From contig DYGX01000026.1 in NCBI GenBank assembly GCA_020724465.1, positions 1 to 36,351 on the forward strand: DNA of 36,351 nt, read 5' to 3'. The DNA comes from Thermoflexus sp. Lineage in GTDB: Bacteria; Chloroflexota; Anaerolineae; Aggregatilineales; Aggregatilineaceae. The notes under the pieces were generated by a model. The model searched no databases. It was not told where the DNA came from and saw only the letters and a program-made list of their open reading frames with translations. This document shows, in pieces, positions 8,462 to 17,454 of this stretch (positions are counted from its first letter, which is position 1; every line of letters begins with the position of its first letter). A program made the translations under genes and the position numbers.

Positions 8462-11089
8462 CTAGCCACGGTCTGCACGAGCCTGTTGCAGGGCTGCCGC
8501 AATCTCTGCCAGCACATTTCCCCCACCTATGTGAGCGATCAGCGGCGCCAGAGCGGCCAGATCGCCCAGCACTGCCGGATAGCTGCCCCGCCGCATCTGC
8601 CCGACGGCGTTCCGCCACAGCGTGTACGACTGCGCCGGAGTCAGATGCGCGGCGCAGGCCTCGGCCACACGGCGCAGGCTGCGGCTGCGCGCTGGCGGGT
8701 CGGTGATGGCTAGCGCCCGGTCAAGCGCCCACTCGAGGGCGTCTTGCTGCCGGTTCTGCAAATAGCTCTGCGTGTCAACGTAGGGGGCCAGCGTCGCCAG
8801 GGCGCTGGCGCGGTCGTAGCTGTCCGTAAGCCGCAGCGCGACGTCCAGCGCCTCGTCGAGGATCGCGTCGCGCAGCGCGGGGCGGTGATGCGGCGCCAGT
8901 TCCAGCAGCGCGCTCACCCGCTCGACCGGGTCGGGCACGGCGCGTGCGGCGGCCAGCGCCGCGTCGCGCAGCTGATCGGGGCGGCGCGGCAACAGCGCGG
9001 CGAGGGCGTGCAGGCGATCAAAGGGCGGCGCGATCGCCAGCGCCGCCTTGATCGCGGCGTCGAGCGCGCTGTCCGGCAGCACCGGCCCGATCGCCGCCAG
9101 CATCGAGGCGCTTCGCTGCGCCAGGTCGCTTTGCGTGGCGGTTTGAATCACATCCAGCGCGACGCGTTCGCGGGGTTCATCCGGCAGAAAGCCGAGCAGC
9201 GCGCTCAGCGCGGACGTTCGTTTGACGGGGTCGGTAATGGTGTAAGCGTCGGCCAGGGCGTCGGGCAGGCGGTCGGCGGGCAGATGCGGCGCGAGAAAGA
9301 CGAGCGCCCGCCCGCGCTCGTCCTCGTCGGTGATCGAGCGGGCGGCGGTGAGGGCTTCTTCCAGCGCGCGGGCGCGCAGCGCGTCCGGCAGATGCGGAGC
9401 CAGATCCACCAGCGCCGTGACACGCTCGTACCGGTGCTCGATCGCCAGCGCCGCCGCCAGGGCATCCGCCAGCGCTTTGGCGCGCGCCGCCGCCGATAGA
9501 TAGGGCGCGATGGCCGCGAGCGCCGCCGCCCGCGCTTCGGACGTTTGCAATTCCTGCGCGGTGTTGTAGGCGGCCACGCTCAGGCCAGGGGGCAGGTGTG
9601 GGGCCAGCTGCGCCAGCGTCCGCGCGCGGTCGCGATCGTCTTCGATGCTTTTCAGCGCCTGAAGCGCCTCGGTCAGCAGCTCGGTTGATAGGTAGGGCGC
9701 CAGCACCGCGAAGGCGCGGGCGCGGGCGTCGGCGCTGCCGATCGAGAAGGTTACCGTGATCGCTTCCTGCACGCCGTCCGGATTGTTGCGCAGCAGCCCG
9801 GTCGCCTCGATGGGCTGCGCCAGCGCCATCAGCGCGCGGGCGCGGGCGTCGTCCCCGGCGATGTCTGCGATGGCGCGCAGGGCCTCGCTCAGCACGCCCG
9901 GCTGTTGGTCCGGCGCCAGCACCGCGATCATCTGCGTCAGCAGGGCGGCGCGGGCGTCGGGCGGGTCCAGGGCGCGGGCCAGCGCCAGCAAGCGGGCGTG
10001 GAATTCGGGCGGCAGGTGCGGGGGCAGGTCTCCGAGCGCCATCGCGCGGGCCATCGCGCTGGGGATGCGCGCCGCCGCGTCAAAGGCCAGCGCTACGGCT
10101 TCGTGCTGCAAATCGGGCGCCAGCCGGTCGATCAGCGCGCTCAAGGCGCGGACGCGAGACGCCGGATCCGCGATCGTCTGCACGGCGCTCAGCACACGCT
10201 GTTGCAGCGCGGGCAGCAGTGCGCCGGTCTCGCTGGCGCTGAGGTGCGGCAGCAGATCAAGCAGCGCCTCGACCTGCACGGCAGGCGGGGGCGGCGGCTC
10301 CATGGCGTCGATCTGCTGGCGGAGCAGCGTCAGCGGGTTGGTTTTCTCGCCGGCGCGGTTCATGTGCGGCGCCAGCCGGGCCAGCAGGCGGGTGCGCGCC
10401 GCGGGGTCATCGAGCCGGGCGGCGGCGTCCCAGGCGGCGCGCAGATCGTCCGGCTCAAGCTCGCCCGCGATCTGCGCCTGCGCCAGCAGGCGCGCCTGGA
10501 GGTCCGGCGCGGCCAGGCTGTCCTGCGCGGCGGCCAGCGCCAGCAGATGGCGCACCTGGCGATGCAGGGCGCCGGGGCCTTCGGCGAGCGCCGCCTCAAG
10601 CAGCCGGTCCAGATCATCCCCACCCGCTTCGACCGCGCTGCCGGGGTGAATCTGACCGAGCTGGCCCAGCAGCAGGCGCAGCTCCGGCGAGCGGTCCAGC
10701 GCCTCGGCAATCAGGCCGAACAGCGTGCGCGCCTGCTCAAGCAGGCTTGCCCGGTCGGCGGTGTCGCTCAGCGCGGCGGCCCACTCATCCGCGACCACCT
10801 CGTAATCCGGCGCCTGCCCCGGCAGGAAGTACTTGATCAGCTCGTTAACCACGCGCGGGCGGGCCAGCAAAGCGATCTTGGAGAGGCCATCTGACGCGGT
10901 GCCTCCCCCAAGCGCGCGGTCGCGCTCGGCGGCCTGCTGCAGCGCGGCCCAATAGGCGCGGCGCACGGTCTCGGCATGGTAGAACTGCTCGAAGGTCCCA
11001 CCGGGGAACAGCCGCGCCAGTGCCCGGACGAATTGCTCCGCCGCGCTGGCGATCTGCTGCGGTTGGTTGAGCGAGTGCAGTGCCGTCAT
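8462..11089 (-). CDS. Large alpha-helical repeat protein with LAPHLP-type repeats
   Basis: An 875-residue protein, without signal peptide or membrane segments. The first ~110 residues (including GTFEQFYHAETVRRAYWAAL) form a distinct helical region. From about residue 190 onward the protein consists of roughly 16-18 degenerate helix-turn-helix repeats of 32-38 residues, marked by LAPHLP, LAPYLS or similar followed by an alanine/leucine-rich helix and a D/E-R-A pair. Such repeats form superhelical scaffolds, and similar repeats occur at the C-terminus of large NTPase (NACHT/NB-ARC-type) proteins in filamentous bacteria. No P-loop is present here. The start at 11089 was chosen because ATG 11140 would sit at the transcription start implied by TATACT (11152-11147). 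Partner and function unknown. Confidence 0.8.
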   Translation of the reverse strand: MTALHSLNQPQQIASAAEQFVRALARLFPGGTFEQFYHAETVRRAYWAALQQAAERDRALGGGTASDGLSKIALLARPRVVNELIKYFLPGQAPDYEVVADEWAAALSDTADRASLLEQARTLFGLIAEALDRSPELRLLLGQLGQIHPGSAVEAGGDDLDRLLEAALAEGPGALHRQVRHLLALAAAQDSLAAPDLQARLLAQAQIAGELEPDDLRAAWDAAARLDDPAARTRLLARLAPHMNRAGEKTNPLTLLRQQIDAMEPPPPPAVQVEALLDLLPHLSASETGALLPALQQRVLSAVQTIADPASRVRALSALIDRLAPDLQHEAVALAFDAAARIPSAMARAMALGDLPPHLPPEFHARLLALARALDPPDARAALLTQMIAVLAPDQQPGVLSEALRAIADIAGDDARARALMALAQPIEATGLLRNNPDGVQEAITVTFSIGSADARARAFAVLAPYLSTELLTEALQALKSIEDDRDRARTLAQLAPHLPPGLSVAAYNTAQELQTSEARAAALAAIAPYLSAAARAKALADALAAALAIEHRYERVTALVDLAPHLPDALRARALEEALTAARSITDEDERGRALVFLAPHLPADRLPDALADAYTITDPVKRTSALSALLGFLPDEPRERVALDVIQTATQSDLAQRSASMLAAIGPVLPDSALDAAIKAALAIAPPFDRLHALAALLPRRPDQLRDAALAAARAVPDPVERVSALLELAPHHRPALRDAILDEALDVALRLTDSYDRASALATLAPYVDTQSYLQNRQQDALEWALDRALAITDPPARSRSLRRVAEACAAHLTPAQSYTLWRNAVGQMRRGSYPAVLGDLAALAPLIAHIGGGNVLAEIAAALQQARADRG

Positions 11090-11146
11090 GCCGTGCCTGA
11101 AGTCTCCGGGCCGGGCGCTGAATCGCCCGCCGCGTACCATGCCCCA

Positions 11147-11152
11147 AGTATA
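11147..11152 (-). promoter_or_regulatory. -10 element of the repeat-protein gene
   Basis: TATACT on the minus strand. A start of transcription near 11140 gives a leader of about 50 nt to ATG 11089. The -35 is not obvious. Confidence 0.4.
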
Positions 11153-11227
11153 GCCGGGTGACCGATGCGGTGCGATACGACAAGAGTCCTAAGCCCGGCG
11201 CGCGGCGCCGAAGGCCCGATCCAACAC

Positions 11228-11260
11228 CCAGCGCGCTCCGGTTCATCTGGGGCGCGCTGG
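11228..11260 (-). terminator. Strong hairpin downstream of the PA14/SH3b gene
   Basis: A 12-bp stem (11228-11239 pairs with 11249-11260; one G-T wobble) with a 9-nt loop lies 25 bp past the stop codon at 11285. No T-run follows, so it may be a 3' stabilising hairpin or an atypical terminator. Confidence 0.5.
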
Positions 11261-11284
11261 TACAAGGCAGAGTTGGGGTGTGCG

Positions 11285-13000
11285 TTATTGCGCCGTGACG
11301 GGCACGCTGCTCAGGCTGCCCTGAACGATGCGGTACCACGGGGCCGACGACCAGCCGACCAGGTCGCCATGCCGGACCTTCAGCCAGTTGCCGTCCGGGC
11401 TGACGCCCACCACCTGGACGCGCGTGCCCCAGACGGCCCGGCCAATCGTCTCGAATTGCAGGCCGGGGCCGCTGCGGATGCGCATGTTGCCAAAAGCCTG
11501 GGCGATCACGCCTTCGGTGGGTTCTGGCGGCGGGAAGACCGGCTGCGGGCCGTCCGTGTATGGCAAGGCGTCGAAGTTGCCCTCGATGATGCGGACCAGC
11601 GAAGCGAAGGCCCAGCCCGTCTGGCCGCGGAAGTTGACCTGATACCAGGCGTGGTTGCGGCTGCGGCCCAGGATATCCACCTCGCTGCCCCACGGCATGA
11701 TGCCAAGCTGAGCGCTGCGAGTTGTCGGCTCGGCGCGCAGGCGCAGATTCGCCAGCACCCGCCCGCGCACGCCGGTCGGCTGCGGCGGCGGGGTCGGCTG
11801 CGCCGGGCCGCCCTGGTCCTGAATGACCGGCAGCGCGTTGATGTCTCCGCTCAGCGTCAGGAAGCGCGCGGCGGACCAGCCTTCCTGCCCGCTGACGGTC
11901 AGGCGCACCCAGGCGTTATCGCCGCTGCGGCCGGTGGCCGGGAACGTCTGCCCGCGGCTGATGGTCGTGATCACGTTCGCGTCTGTGCTGGGCGCGGTGC
12001 GGACGTTCAGCCGCGAGACGTTGACGGTCGCCGTGATGGCGCCAGCCGGGGGCGCAGGCGCGACGCTGCCGCCGGTCGGGCTGAGGACGGGGTTCTGCGC
12101 GGCGGGCGGCGTCCAGGTCAGGAACAGGAACGCCGTCGAGGTCAGCTCGCGGTATTCCACTTTGAACGTGTGCGGCCCGTTGAGCAGCGTCACCTCAGCC
12201 TGCACCTGCTCGGTCGCCAGCGTGTCCCAGCGGTCAAAGATCAGGGTACTATCCACATAGAAGCGGAAGCCGTCGTCGCCATAGGCGTAAAAGGTATAGA
12301 CGCCCTGGGGCATATCGTTGGGGACGGTCAGATAGCGCAGGATGCGCGCCGAGAAGTTGTCGGGCGGGACCGCGCCGCCGGGCGAGCCGGTGCCCCAGTT
12401 CAGGTTCAAACCGCTGGCCGGGTACGAGGTCGAGTAGATAACGGGACCGGCCAGGTCCGGACCTACGAAGAAATCGGCGTACCACAGCGGGCCGCCGGTG
12501 CCCGGCGCGCCGCTGCCGACCAGCGCCCAACTGACGATGATGGTGGCGTCTACCGCCGCGTCGAACATCTCGACGGTGATGTTGTGCGAGCCATCCGCCG
12601 GGAAGGTGTGCTGCGCCTGCAGGGTCCGCAGCGACGCCTCGCGCCAGTCGTTGATCACCAGCACGCCATCGATGAACAGCCGCGCGCCGTCATCGACCTG
12701 CACGGTGAACTGATACGTCCCCGCCGGGAAGAAGGCGGTTGTGACGAAGCGCACCGAAAAGTTGTCGGTCTGCGGGATGGTCGTGATGCCGTTGATCACG
12801 GGCGGCCCCTGCAGCCAGTTGAAGTTCACTGCGGCGGTCGTGCCGGTCCAGGCAGGCACGCCGGCGAGGTCGCGGTTGTTGAAGACCTGGACATTCCAGA
12901 TGGACTGAGCCGCAGCGGGCGTGGGCGTGCCGGTCACGGCGACACCCAGCGCGGTCACCCCGACTGCGACAATAACGAGCCAATGCAAGAATCGGTTCAT
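11285..13000 (-). CDS. Secreted protein with two PA14 and three SH3b domains
   Basis: A 571-residue exported protein. The signal peptide ends near A31 (AAA before Q32). Residues about 34-170 and 180-310 are two PA14 domains (WLQGPP ... FSVRF ... DDGARLFIDG and DDGFRFYVDSTLIFDRW motifs), which usually bind glycans. After a proline-rich linker come three bacterial SH3 domains (about 335-395, 415-475 and 495-571), each with the RxxPSxxxxxxxxxxxG ... W pattern (LNVRTAPS, LRLRAEPT, MRIRSGPG), which often bind cell-wall peptides. No catalytic domain is present, so a surface-binding or adhesive role is likely. ATG 13000 is preferred over 13021 because GAGGG lies about eight bases upstream. Confidence 0.85.
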   Translation of the reverse strand: MNRFLHWLVIVAVGVTALGVAVTGTPTPAAAQSIWNVQVFNNRDLAGVPAWTGTTAAVNFNWLQGPPVINGITTIPQTDNFSVRFVTTAFFPAGTYQFTVQVDDGARLFIDGVLVINDWREASLRTLQAQHTFPADGSHNITVEMFDAAVDATIIVSWALVGSGAPGTGGPLWYADFFVGPDLAGPVIYSTSYPASGLNLNWGTGSPGGAVPPDNFSARILRYLTVPNDMPQGVYTFYAYGDDGFRFYVDSTLIFDRWDTLATEQVQAEVTLLNGPHTFKVEYRELTSTAFLFLTWTPPAAQNPVLSPTGGSVAPAPPAGAITATVNVSRLNVRTAPSTDANVITTISRGQTFPATGRSGDNAWVRLTVSGQEGWSAARFLTLSGDINALPVIQDQGGPAQPTPPPQPTGVRGRVLANLRLRAEPTTRSAQLGIMPWGSEVDILGRSRNHAWYQVNFRGQTGWAFASLVRIIEGNFDALPYTDGPQPVFPPPEPTEGVIAQAFGNMRIRSGPGLQFETIGRAVWGTRVQVVGVSPDGNWLKVRHGDLVGWSSAPWYRIVQGSLSSVPVTAQ

Positions 13001-13202
13001 GATCGAAGCCCTCATGCGCACTGACAGATCGTTATGACAGAATTAACGTCCGGCCGCCAGGGTGCCGGGTAGGATTTACACCTGCTTATAGGTAATCTTA
13101 TCACGGAAGTTGTCTTGCCGCTGCGCCGAGTGTAGATGGCGCCGGGCGAGCGCCGGGAAAACGTCTGCTGAGGGAGCAGCGCGATCTGTCCACAGCATGC
13201 TG

Positions 13203-13254
13203 GCGCGGCGATCACAGCGGGTTTTTGGCAATTCTCATAAAGAATTCGCCGCGC
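13203..13254. promoter_or_regulatory. Nested inverted repeat between the PA14/SH3b gene and glnA
   Basis: GCGCGGCGA (13203-13211) is the exact reverse complement of TCGCCGCGC (13246-13254). Inside it, AATTC (13230-13234) faces GAATT (13242-13246) with a 7-base loop. It lies 70-125 bp upstream of the glnA -10, a suitable place for an activator or repressor site. The rest of 13001-13323 has no gene I can support. Confidence 0.4.
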
Positions 13255-13323
13255 GCCCGCCAGTCCCGTTACCCTAGAGGCACGGGCTGGACCGAGGCGG
13301 ACCAGCCCTGTGACCCCAAAAGC

Positions 13324-13333
13324 TTGCTATAAT
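13324..13333 (+). promoter_or_regulatory. Extended -10 promoter of glnA
   Basis: TTGCTATAAT contains TGC directly before a perfect TATAAT (13328-13333). The in-frame ATG at 13332 overlaps this hexamer and so cannot be in the transcript; transcription should begin near 13340. No good -35 is seen, in keeping with an extended -10 or an activator-dependent promoter. Confidence 0.7.
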
Positions 13334-13379
13334 GTCCGACGAGTGCTGGACAGCGCGTTCCAGTGGCTGGATGGAATTC

Positions 13380-14738
13380 ATGCTCGAAGACACTCTCCCC
13401 AAATACACCCGCGCCGAAGACGCCCGCCAGGATTTGCACGAGCGGAACGTTCGCACGGTTGAGCTTCAATTCACCGACGTGATGGGCATGGTCAAGTCCG
13501 TCACCATCGATCTCGACTACCTGCCCGCCGCGGTCGAGTCGGGGGTGTGGTTCGATGGCTCCGCCGTCGAGAGCTTCGCGCGGGTGGCCGAGTCCGATAT
13601 GTATTTGCTGCCGGACCTGAGCACGTTGGCGATTGTGCCCTGGGAGCCGCACCGGCCCGAAGTCGGGCGGACGGCACGCGTCTTCTGCGACGTTTACACG
13701 CCCAACGCGCAACCGTTCGCCGGAGACCCGCGTGGAGCGCTGCGCCGGGCGGTTGAAATGGCCGCCGAGCAGGGGCTGCGGTACCGCGTCGCGCCGGAAC
13801 TGGAATACTACATCTTCCACGATCCATCCGGCGACGGCGCGTTGCTGCCCGATGATCAGGCCAGCTATTTCGACGCGCCGAACGGGGTGGCGCGGGTGAT
13901 CCGCAAGCGTGTTGCCGATGCTCTGCGTGCGATGGGAATCGTGGTGGAGTCGAGCCATCATGAAGTCGGCGGTGGCCAGCACGAGCTGGACCTGGCGCCG
14001 CTCGATGCGCTCCAGGCAGCCGACGCGATCATCACGGCACGGATGGCCGTGCGTACCATCGCGCGCCAGGAAGGGCGCTTCGCCAGCTTTATGCCCAAGC
14101 CGATCACCAATGCGCCGGGCAACGGGATGCATGTCCACCAGTGGCTGGCGTCGTGCGAGACGGGCGAGAACATCTTCACCGATCCCGCGGACGACTACGG
14201 CCTGTCGGCGGCGGGGAAGCACTTCCTGGCGGGGCAACTGGCCCACGCCCGCGAGATTTGCGCGGTGCTGGCGCCGCTGATCAACAGCTACCGGCGCTTG
14301 ATGGCCGGGCTGGAAGCGCCGATCTACGTCACATGGGCGCAGTTGAACCGTGGGGCACTGGTGCGCGTGCCGCGACTGGCCGAGGGGCACGGTCTCGGCA
14401 CGCGGATCGAGATGCGCGCCCCCGACCCAAGCTGCAACCCCTATCTCGCTTTTGCGGTGCTGCTTCATGCCGGGCTGCGCGGGATCCGCGACGAGCTGCC
14501 GCTGCCGCCCGCCGCCGAGGAAGAGCTGTACGAAGTCTCGAACCGCCGGCGTCACCTGACCACGCTGCCCACCTCACTCGACGCCGCGCTCGAAGCGCTG
14601 GAAGCCAGCGAGCTGGCGCGCGAGGCGCTCGGCCTGCATCTGTACGAGCGCTTCCTGGAAGCCAAGCGCCTCGAATGGCAGGACTATTTGCTGGTCGTCA
14701 GCCCGTGGGAGCTGGATCGCTACCTGGGCATCTATTGA
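13380..14738 (+). CDS. glnA: Glutamine synthetase, type I
   Basis: Catalyses ATP-dependent formation of glutamine from glutamate and ammonia. From the start used here it is 452 residues. Family landmarks are VELQFTDVMGMVKSV near the N-terminus, WFDGSAVESFARVAESDMYL, the metal and glutamate ligands in PELEYYIF, the ATP-site segment KPITNAPGNGMHVH, NSYRRL, and RIEMRAPDPSCNPYLA. The NLYDLPP tyrosine loop used for adenylylation in enteric enzymes is not present, so control is probably by feedback or transcription. The start at 13380 follows GGATGGA and lies about 40 nt from the predicted transcription start. A PucR-type regulator follows after 34 bp. Confidence 0.93.
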   Translation: MLEDTLPKYTRAEDARQDLHERNVRTVELQFTDVMGMVKSVTIDLDYLPAAVESGVWFDGSAVESFARVAESDMYLLPDLSTLAIVPWEPHRPEVGRTARVFCDVYTPNAQPFAGDPRGALRRAVEMAAEQGLRYRVAPELEYYIFHDPSGDGALLPDDQASYFDAPNGVARVIRKRVADALRAMGIVVESSHHEVGGGQHELDLAPLDALQAADAIITARMAVRTIARQEGRFASFMPKPITNAPGNGMHVHQWLASCETGENIFTDPADDYGLSAAGKHFLAGQLAHAREICAVLAPLINSYRRLMAGLEAPIYVTWAQLNRGALVRVPRLAEGHGLGTRIEMRAPDPSCNPYLAFAVLLHAGLRGIRDELPLPPAAEEELYEVSNRRRHLTTLPTSLDAALEALEASELAREALGLHLYERFLEAKRLEWQDYLLVVSPWELDRYLGIY

Positions 14739-14772
14739 GCGGGATCGCGCGGGAGGGCGTGCGAAAGCGCCG

Positions 14773-16386
14773 GTGAACCAGCAGTCGCGGTATACCGTTC
14801 AGGACCTGATCCGGCTTGCGCTGCCGGTTGGCACGATCGTTGCTGCCGGGCAGGCGGGCATGCAGCGCCGCGTCAAGTGGGTGAGCGTGCTCAACACCCG
14901 CCCGCCGGCGTTCCCCGATCTGGCGGGGGGCGAGCTGGCGCTGATCTCGCTGGACGCCATGCGCCTGCTCAGCGACAAGCTCACGCTGCCGAGCCTGATC
15001 CACGATCTGAGCGTAATGGATGTGGCCGCGATCGCCGTCGCCGGCGAGATCGGCCCGCCGGCGCTTGCCGCCGCCGACGAGCGGCAGATTCCCCTGCTCC
15101 GCCTGCCGGACACCGCACAGCTTCGCACCATCGAGCGCCAGGTCGCGCAGGTGTTGATGGGCAGCCCGATCGCGCCTGAGGAACGCGGGCGCGAGGTGCG
15201 CGAGCAGCTTTTGCAGCTTTCGACCGAGAATCGCGGGCTGGGCGCGCTGGCCGCGGCCCTGGCCGATCTGGCCGGGAAGACGGTAGTCGTGCAGGACAAG
15301 CGTCTGCACACGCTGGCCGCTGCCGGTCCGCTGACCGGCTCACCCGCCTGGCCGGTCATCGAGGACGCGCTCTACGACGTCAACCCGCTGCCGGCCCTGT
15401 TCCGCGACCGGATGGAAGTGGCGCAGGCCAGCCCGGATCCGGTCTCGATCGCGCTGCCGAAGATGGAGCTGCGCCGCCTGGTGGCGCCGATTGTCGCGGG
15501 GAAGATGGGGCGCGGCTTTCTGTCGCTCATCTTCGAGGAGCATGAGCCGGTCGACGCGTTCGACGTCGCCTTCACCCGGCACGGTGCGGCGGTCTGCGCG
15601 CTGGAAATGGCCAAGGAAAAGGCCATCCGCGAGGCGCAAAAGCGCGTGCAGGGCAACGTGCTGGAGCAGTTCCTGGGCGGGATGATCAACGAGAACGAGG
15701 CGCTGCTGCGCCTGACGCGCCTGGGCTACCAGCCAAACCAGGTCTATATCACGCTGTATATCGGCGGGCTGCGCGATCACCAACCAACCGCGCGCCAGAT
15801 CGAGGCCCTGTGCAACGAGCAGGCCACCGCGCTGGGGTTCAGCGCGCTGGTCCAGCCCTACGGCAGCGAGGTGATCGTCTTCTGCGAGGGTGATGAAGCG
15901 AATGCCCGCGACCTGGCGCTGGCCGTCCAGGGGCGGGCGGCGGAGCGTTACGGCGTGCAGGTGGTGGTCGGCATGGGTCAGCCGGCAGTGGACCTGCCCG
16001 CCTGGCGCGAGAGCTTTCACCAGGCCGTCGCCGCCTATCGCATGGCGCAGCAGTGGCGCCTGACCAACCCTCTTGCCTTCTCCGAGATGGGCGTCTATCG
16101 CCTGTTGTCGTTGCTGGCCGGCTCGCCGGAGCTGAGCAAGTTCTATCACGAGACCCTAGGCGAGCTGGCAGAAGACCACCCCAACAACGCCGAATTCCTG
16201 ACCACGCTCGAAGCCTTCTTTGAGGAACACGGCAACCTGACGCGCACCGCCAAGCGGCTGCATGTCCATCGCAACACGCTGCTGTACCGGATGGAGCGCA
16301 TCCGCGAGATCAGCGGGCTGGACCTGGACAATCCCGACACCCGGCTGGCCGTTCATCTGGCGCTGCGCATCCGCCGCATTCTTTAA
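14773..16386 (+). CDS. PucR/CdaR-type transcriptional regulator
   Basis: A 537-residue regulator. Residues about 8-125 form the PucR N-terminal ligand domain (YTVQDLIRLALPVGT ... VKWVSVLNTRPP ... IAVAG). A central GAF/CdaR-like region follows (about 160-400). The C-terminus (about 478-537) is the PucR-type helix-turn-helix with GNLTRTAKRLHVHRNTLLYRMERI and the terminal LAVHLALRI. Members control purine, nitrogen or sugar-acid genes. The start is GTG at 14773; the nearest Shine-Dalgarno-like GGGAGGG is 15 bases upstream, so initiation may be weak or coupled to glnA, which ends 34 bp upstream. Co-transcription with glnA suggests a link to nitrogen assimilation (inference). Confidence 0.88.
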   Translation: MNQQSRYTVQDLIRLALPVGTIVAAGQAGMQRRVKWVSVLNTRPPAFPDLAGGELALISLDAMRLLSDKLTLPSLIHDLSVMDVAAIAVAGEIGPPALAAADERQIPLLRLPDTAQLRTIERQVAQVLMGSPIAPEERGREVREQLLQLSTENRGLGALAAALADLAGKTVVVQDKRLHTLAAAGPLTGSPAWPVIEDALYDVNPLPALFRDRMEVAQASPDPVSIALPKMELRRLVAPIVAGKMGRGFLSLIFEEHEPVDAFDVAFTRHGAAVCALEMAKEKAIREAQKRVQGNVLEQFLGGMINENEALLRLTRLGYQPNQVYITLYIGGLRDHQPTARQIEALCNEQATALGFSALVQPYGSEVIVFCEGDEANARDLALAVQGRAAERYGVQVVVGMGQPAVDLPAWRESFHQAVAAYRMAQQWRLTNPLAFSEMGVYRLLSLLAGSPELSKFYHETLGELAEDHPNNAEFLTTLEAFFEEHGNLTRTAKRLHVHRNTLLYRMERIREISGLDLDNPDTRLAVHLALRIRRIL

Positions 16387-16416
16387 GCACCGCTCGCATG
16401 GCGTAAGGAGAAGACC

Positions 16417-17454
16417 ATGGGGCCTTCACAACCGATCCGGCTGGCGCTGCTGGGCACGGGGTTGTTCGCGCGGGACGCGCATCTGCCGGCGCTGAACGCG
16501 CTGGCCGGCACGTTCGAGGTGGTGGCAATCTACACGCGCGACCCGGCCTCGCGGGCGGCAGCCGAAGCCGCCCGGCAGATCCCCGGCCCGGTGACGCTGA
16601 CCGACGATCTGGACGGACTGCTGGCGCGCGACGACATCGAGGCGGTCGATATTGTCTGGCCGATCCAGCGTGTGGCCGAGGGGGTCGAGCGCGCCCTGCA
16701 AGCCGGCAAGCACATCATCAGCGAGAAACCCGCCGCGGCCAGCGTGGCCGAAGGGCGGCGCCTGCTGGCGCAGTACGCGGCCCACCCGGGGCAGGTCTGG
16801 ATGGTGGCCGAGAACTGGCGCTACGAACCGGCCTTCCGGCAGGCAGCGGAGCTGGTGGCCGGCGGCGCGCTGGGCCGCTTGCTGGCGCTCGACTGGATCG
16901 CGCACGTCGCGATGGCCCCGCAGAATCCGTATTACGGCACTGCCTGGCGGCGCGAAGGCGCGTTCATGGGCGGTTATCTGCTCGATGGCGGGGTGCATCA
17001 CATCGCGGCTCTGCGTATGGTGGCCGGCGAGATCGCCGCGGTCAGCGCAGCGGTGACGCAGCACCGGCCCGATCTGCCGCCGTCCGACACGCTCAGCGCG
17101 GCGCTGGAGTTCGAGAACGGCGCGCTCGGCGTCTACGGCGTCACCTACGCCAGCGGGTCGCCCTGGCCGCCGTCGCTGCGCGTGGTGGGCGAGACGGGCG
17201 CGCTGCGCGTCCATCACCACGCCATCGAGATCACCGGAGAAGACGGCCACACCCGCCGGATCGAGATCGAGGGGCGCAGCGGGATCCAGAACGAACTGGC
17301 CGCTTTCGCCGCTGCCATCCGCCGCGGGGAGCCCCACGCCAACACCCCTGCCGAGGGCGTGCAGGACGTGGCCGTGATTGAGGCGATCATCCGCTCGGCG
17401 GAGAGCGGGCAGCGCGTCGCGCCGGAGCGGGTGATCGGAGCGAAGACGAGCTAA
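16417..17454 (+). CDS. Gfo/Idh/MocA-family NAD(P)-dependent oxidoreductase
   Basis: A 345-residue sugar or cyclitol dehydrogenase-like enzyme. The Rossmann fold begins with LALLGTGLFARDAHLPAL (G-x-G-x-x-A-type motif). EKP at 103-105 is the conserved family motif carrying the catalytic lysine. GGYLLDGGVHHIAAL supplies the usual second-domain histidine region. AAGGAG lies six bases before ATG 16417. It follows the PucR-type gene by 30 bp and may be the last gene of the glnA operon. Substrate cannot be assigned from sequence; the family covers many sugar derivatives. Confidence 0.88.
   Translation: MGPSQPIRLALLGTGLFARDAHLPALNALAGTFEVVAIYTRDPASRAAAEAARQIPGPVTLTDDLDGLLARDDIEAVDIVWPIQRVAEGVERALQAGKHIISEKPAAASVAEGRRLLAQYAAHPGQVWMVAENWRYEPAFRQAAELVAGGALGRLLALDWIAHVAMAPQNPYYGTAWRREGAFMGGYLLDGGVHHIAALRMVAGEIAAVSAAVTQHRPDLPPSDTLSAALEFENGALGVYGVTYASGSPWPPSLRVVGETGALRVHHHAIEITGEDGHTRRIEIEGRSGIQNELAAFAAAIRRGEPHANTPAEGVQDVAVIEAIIRSAESGQRVAPERVIGAKTS

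Noticed and set aside
11165-13024. Long plus-strand open frame antisense to the PA14/SH3b gene
   Set aside because: No recognisable domain, low-complexity Arg/Ala-rich translation, no ribosome-binding site; a shadow of the real gene caused by high GC. The same applies to antisense frames at 4118-5410, 6375-7976, 13269-14555, 17537-18742, 24796-26052 and 27269-28753.
13332-13379. Start of glnA at the most upstream ATG (13332)
   Set aside because: That ATG overlaps the TATAAT -10 element, so it cannot be in the transcript; the added residues are absent from the family.
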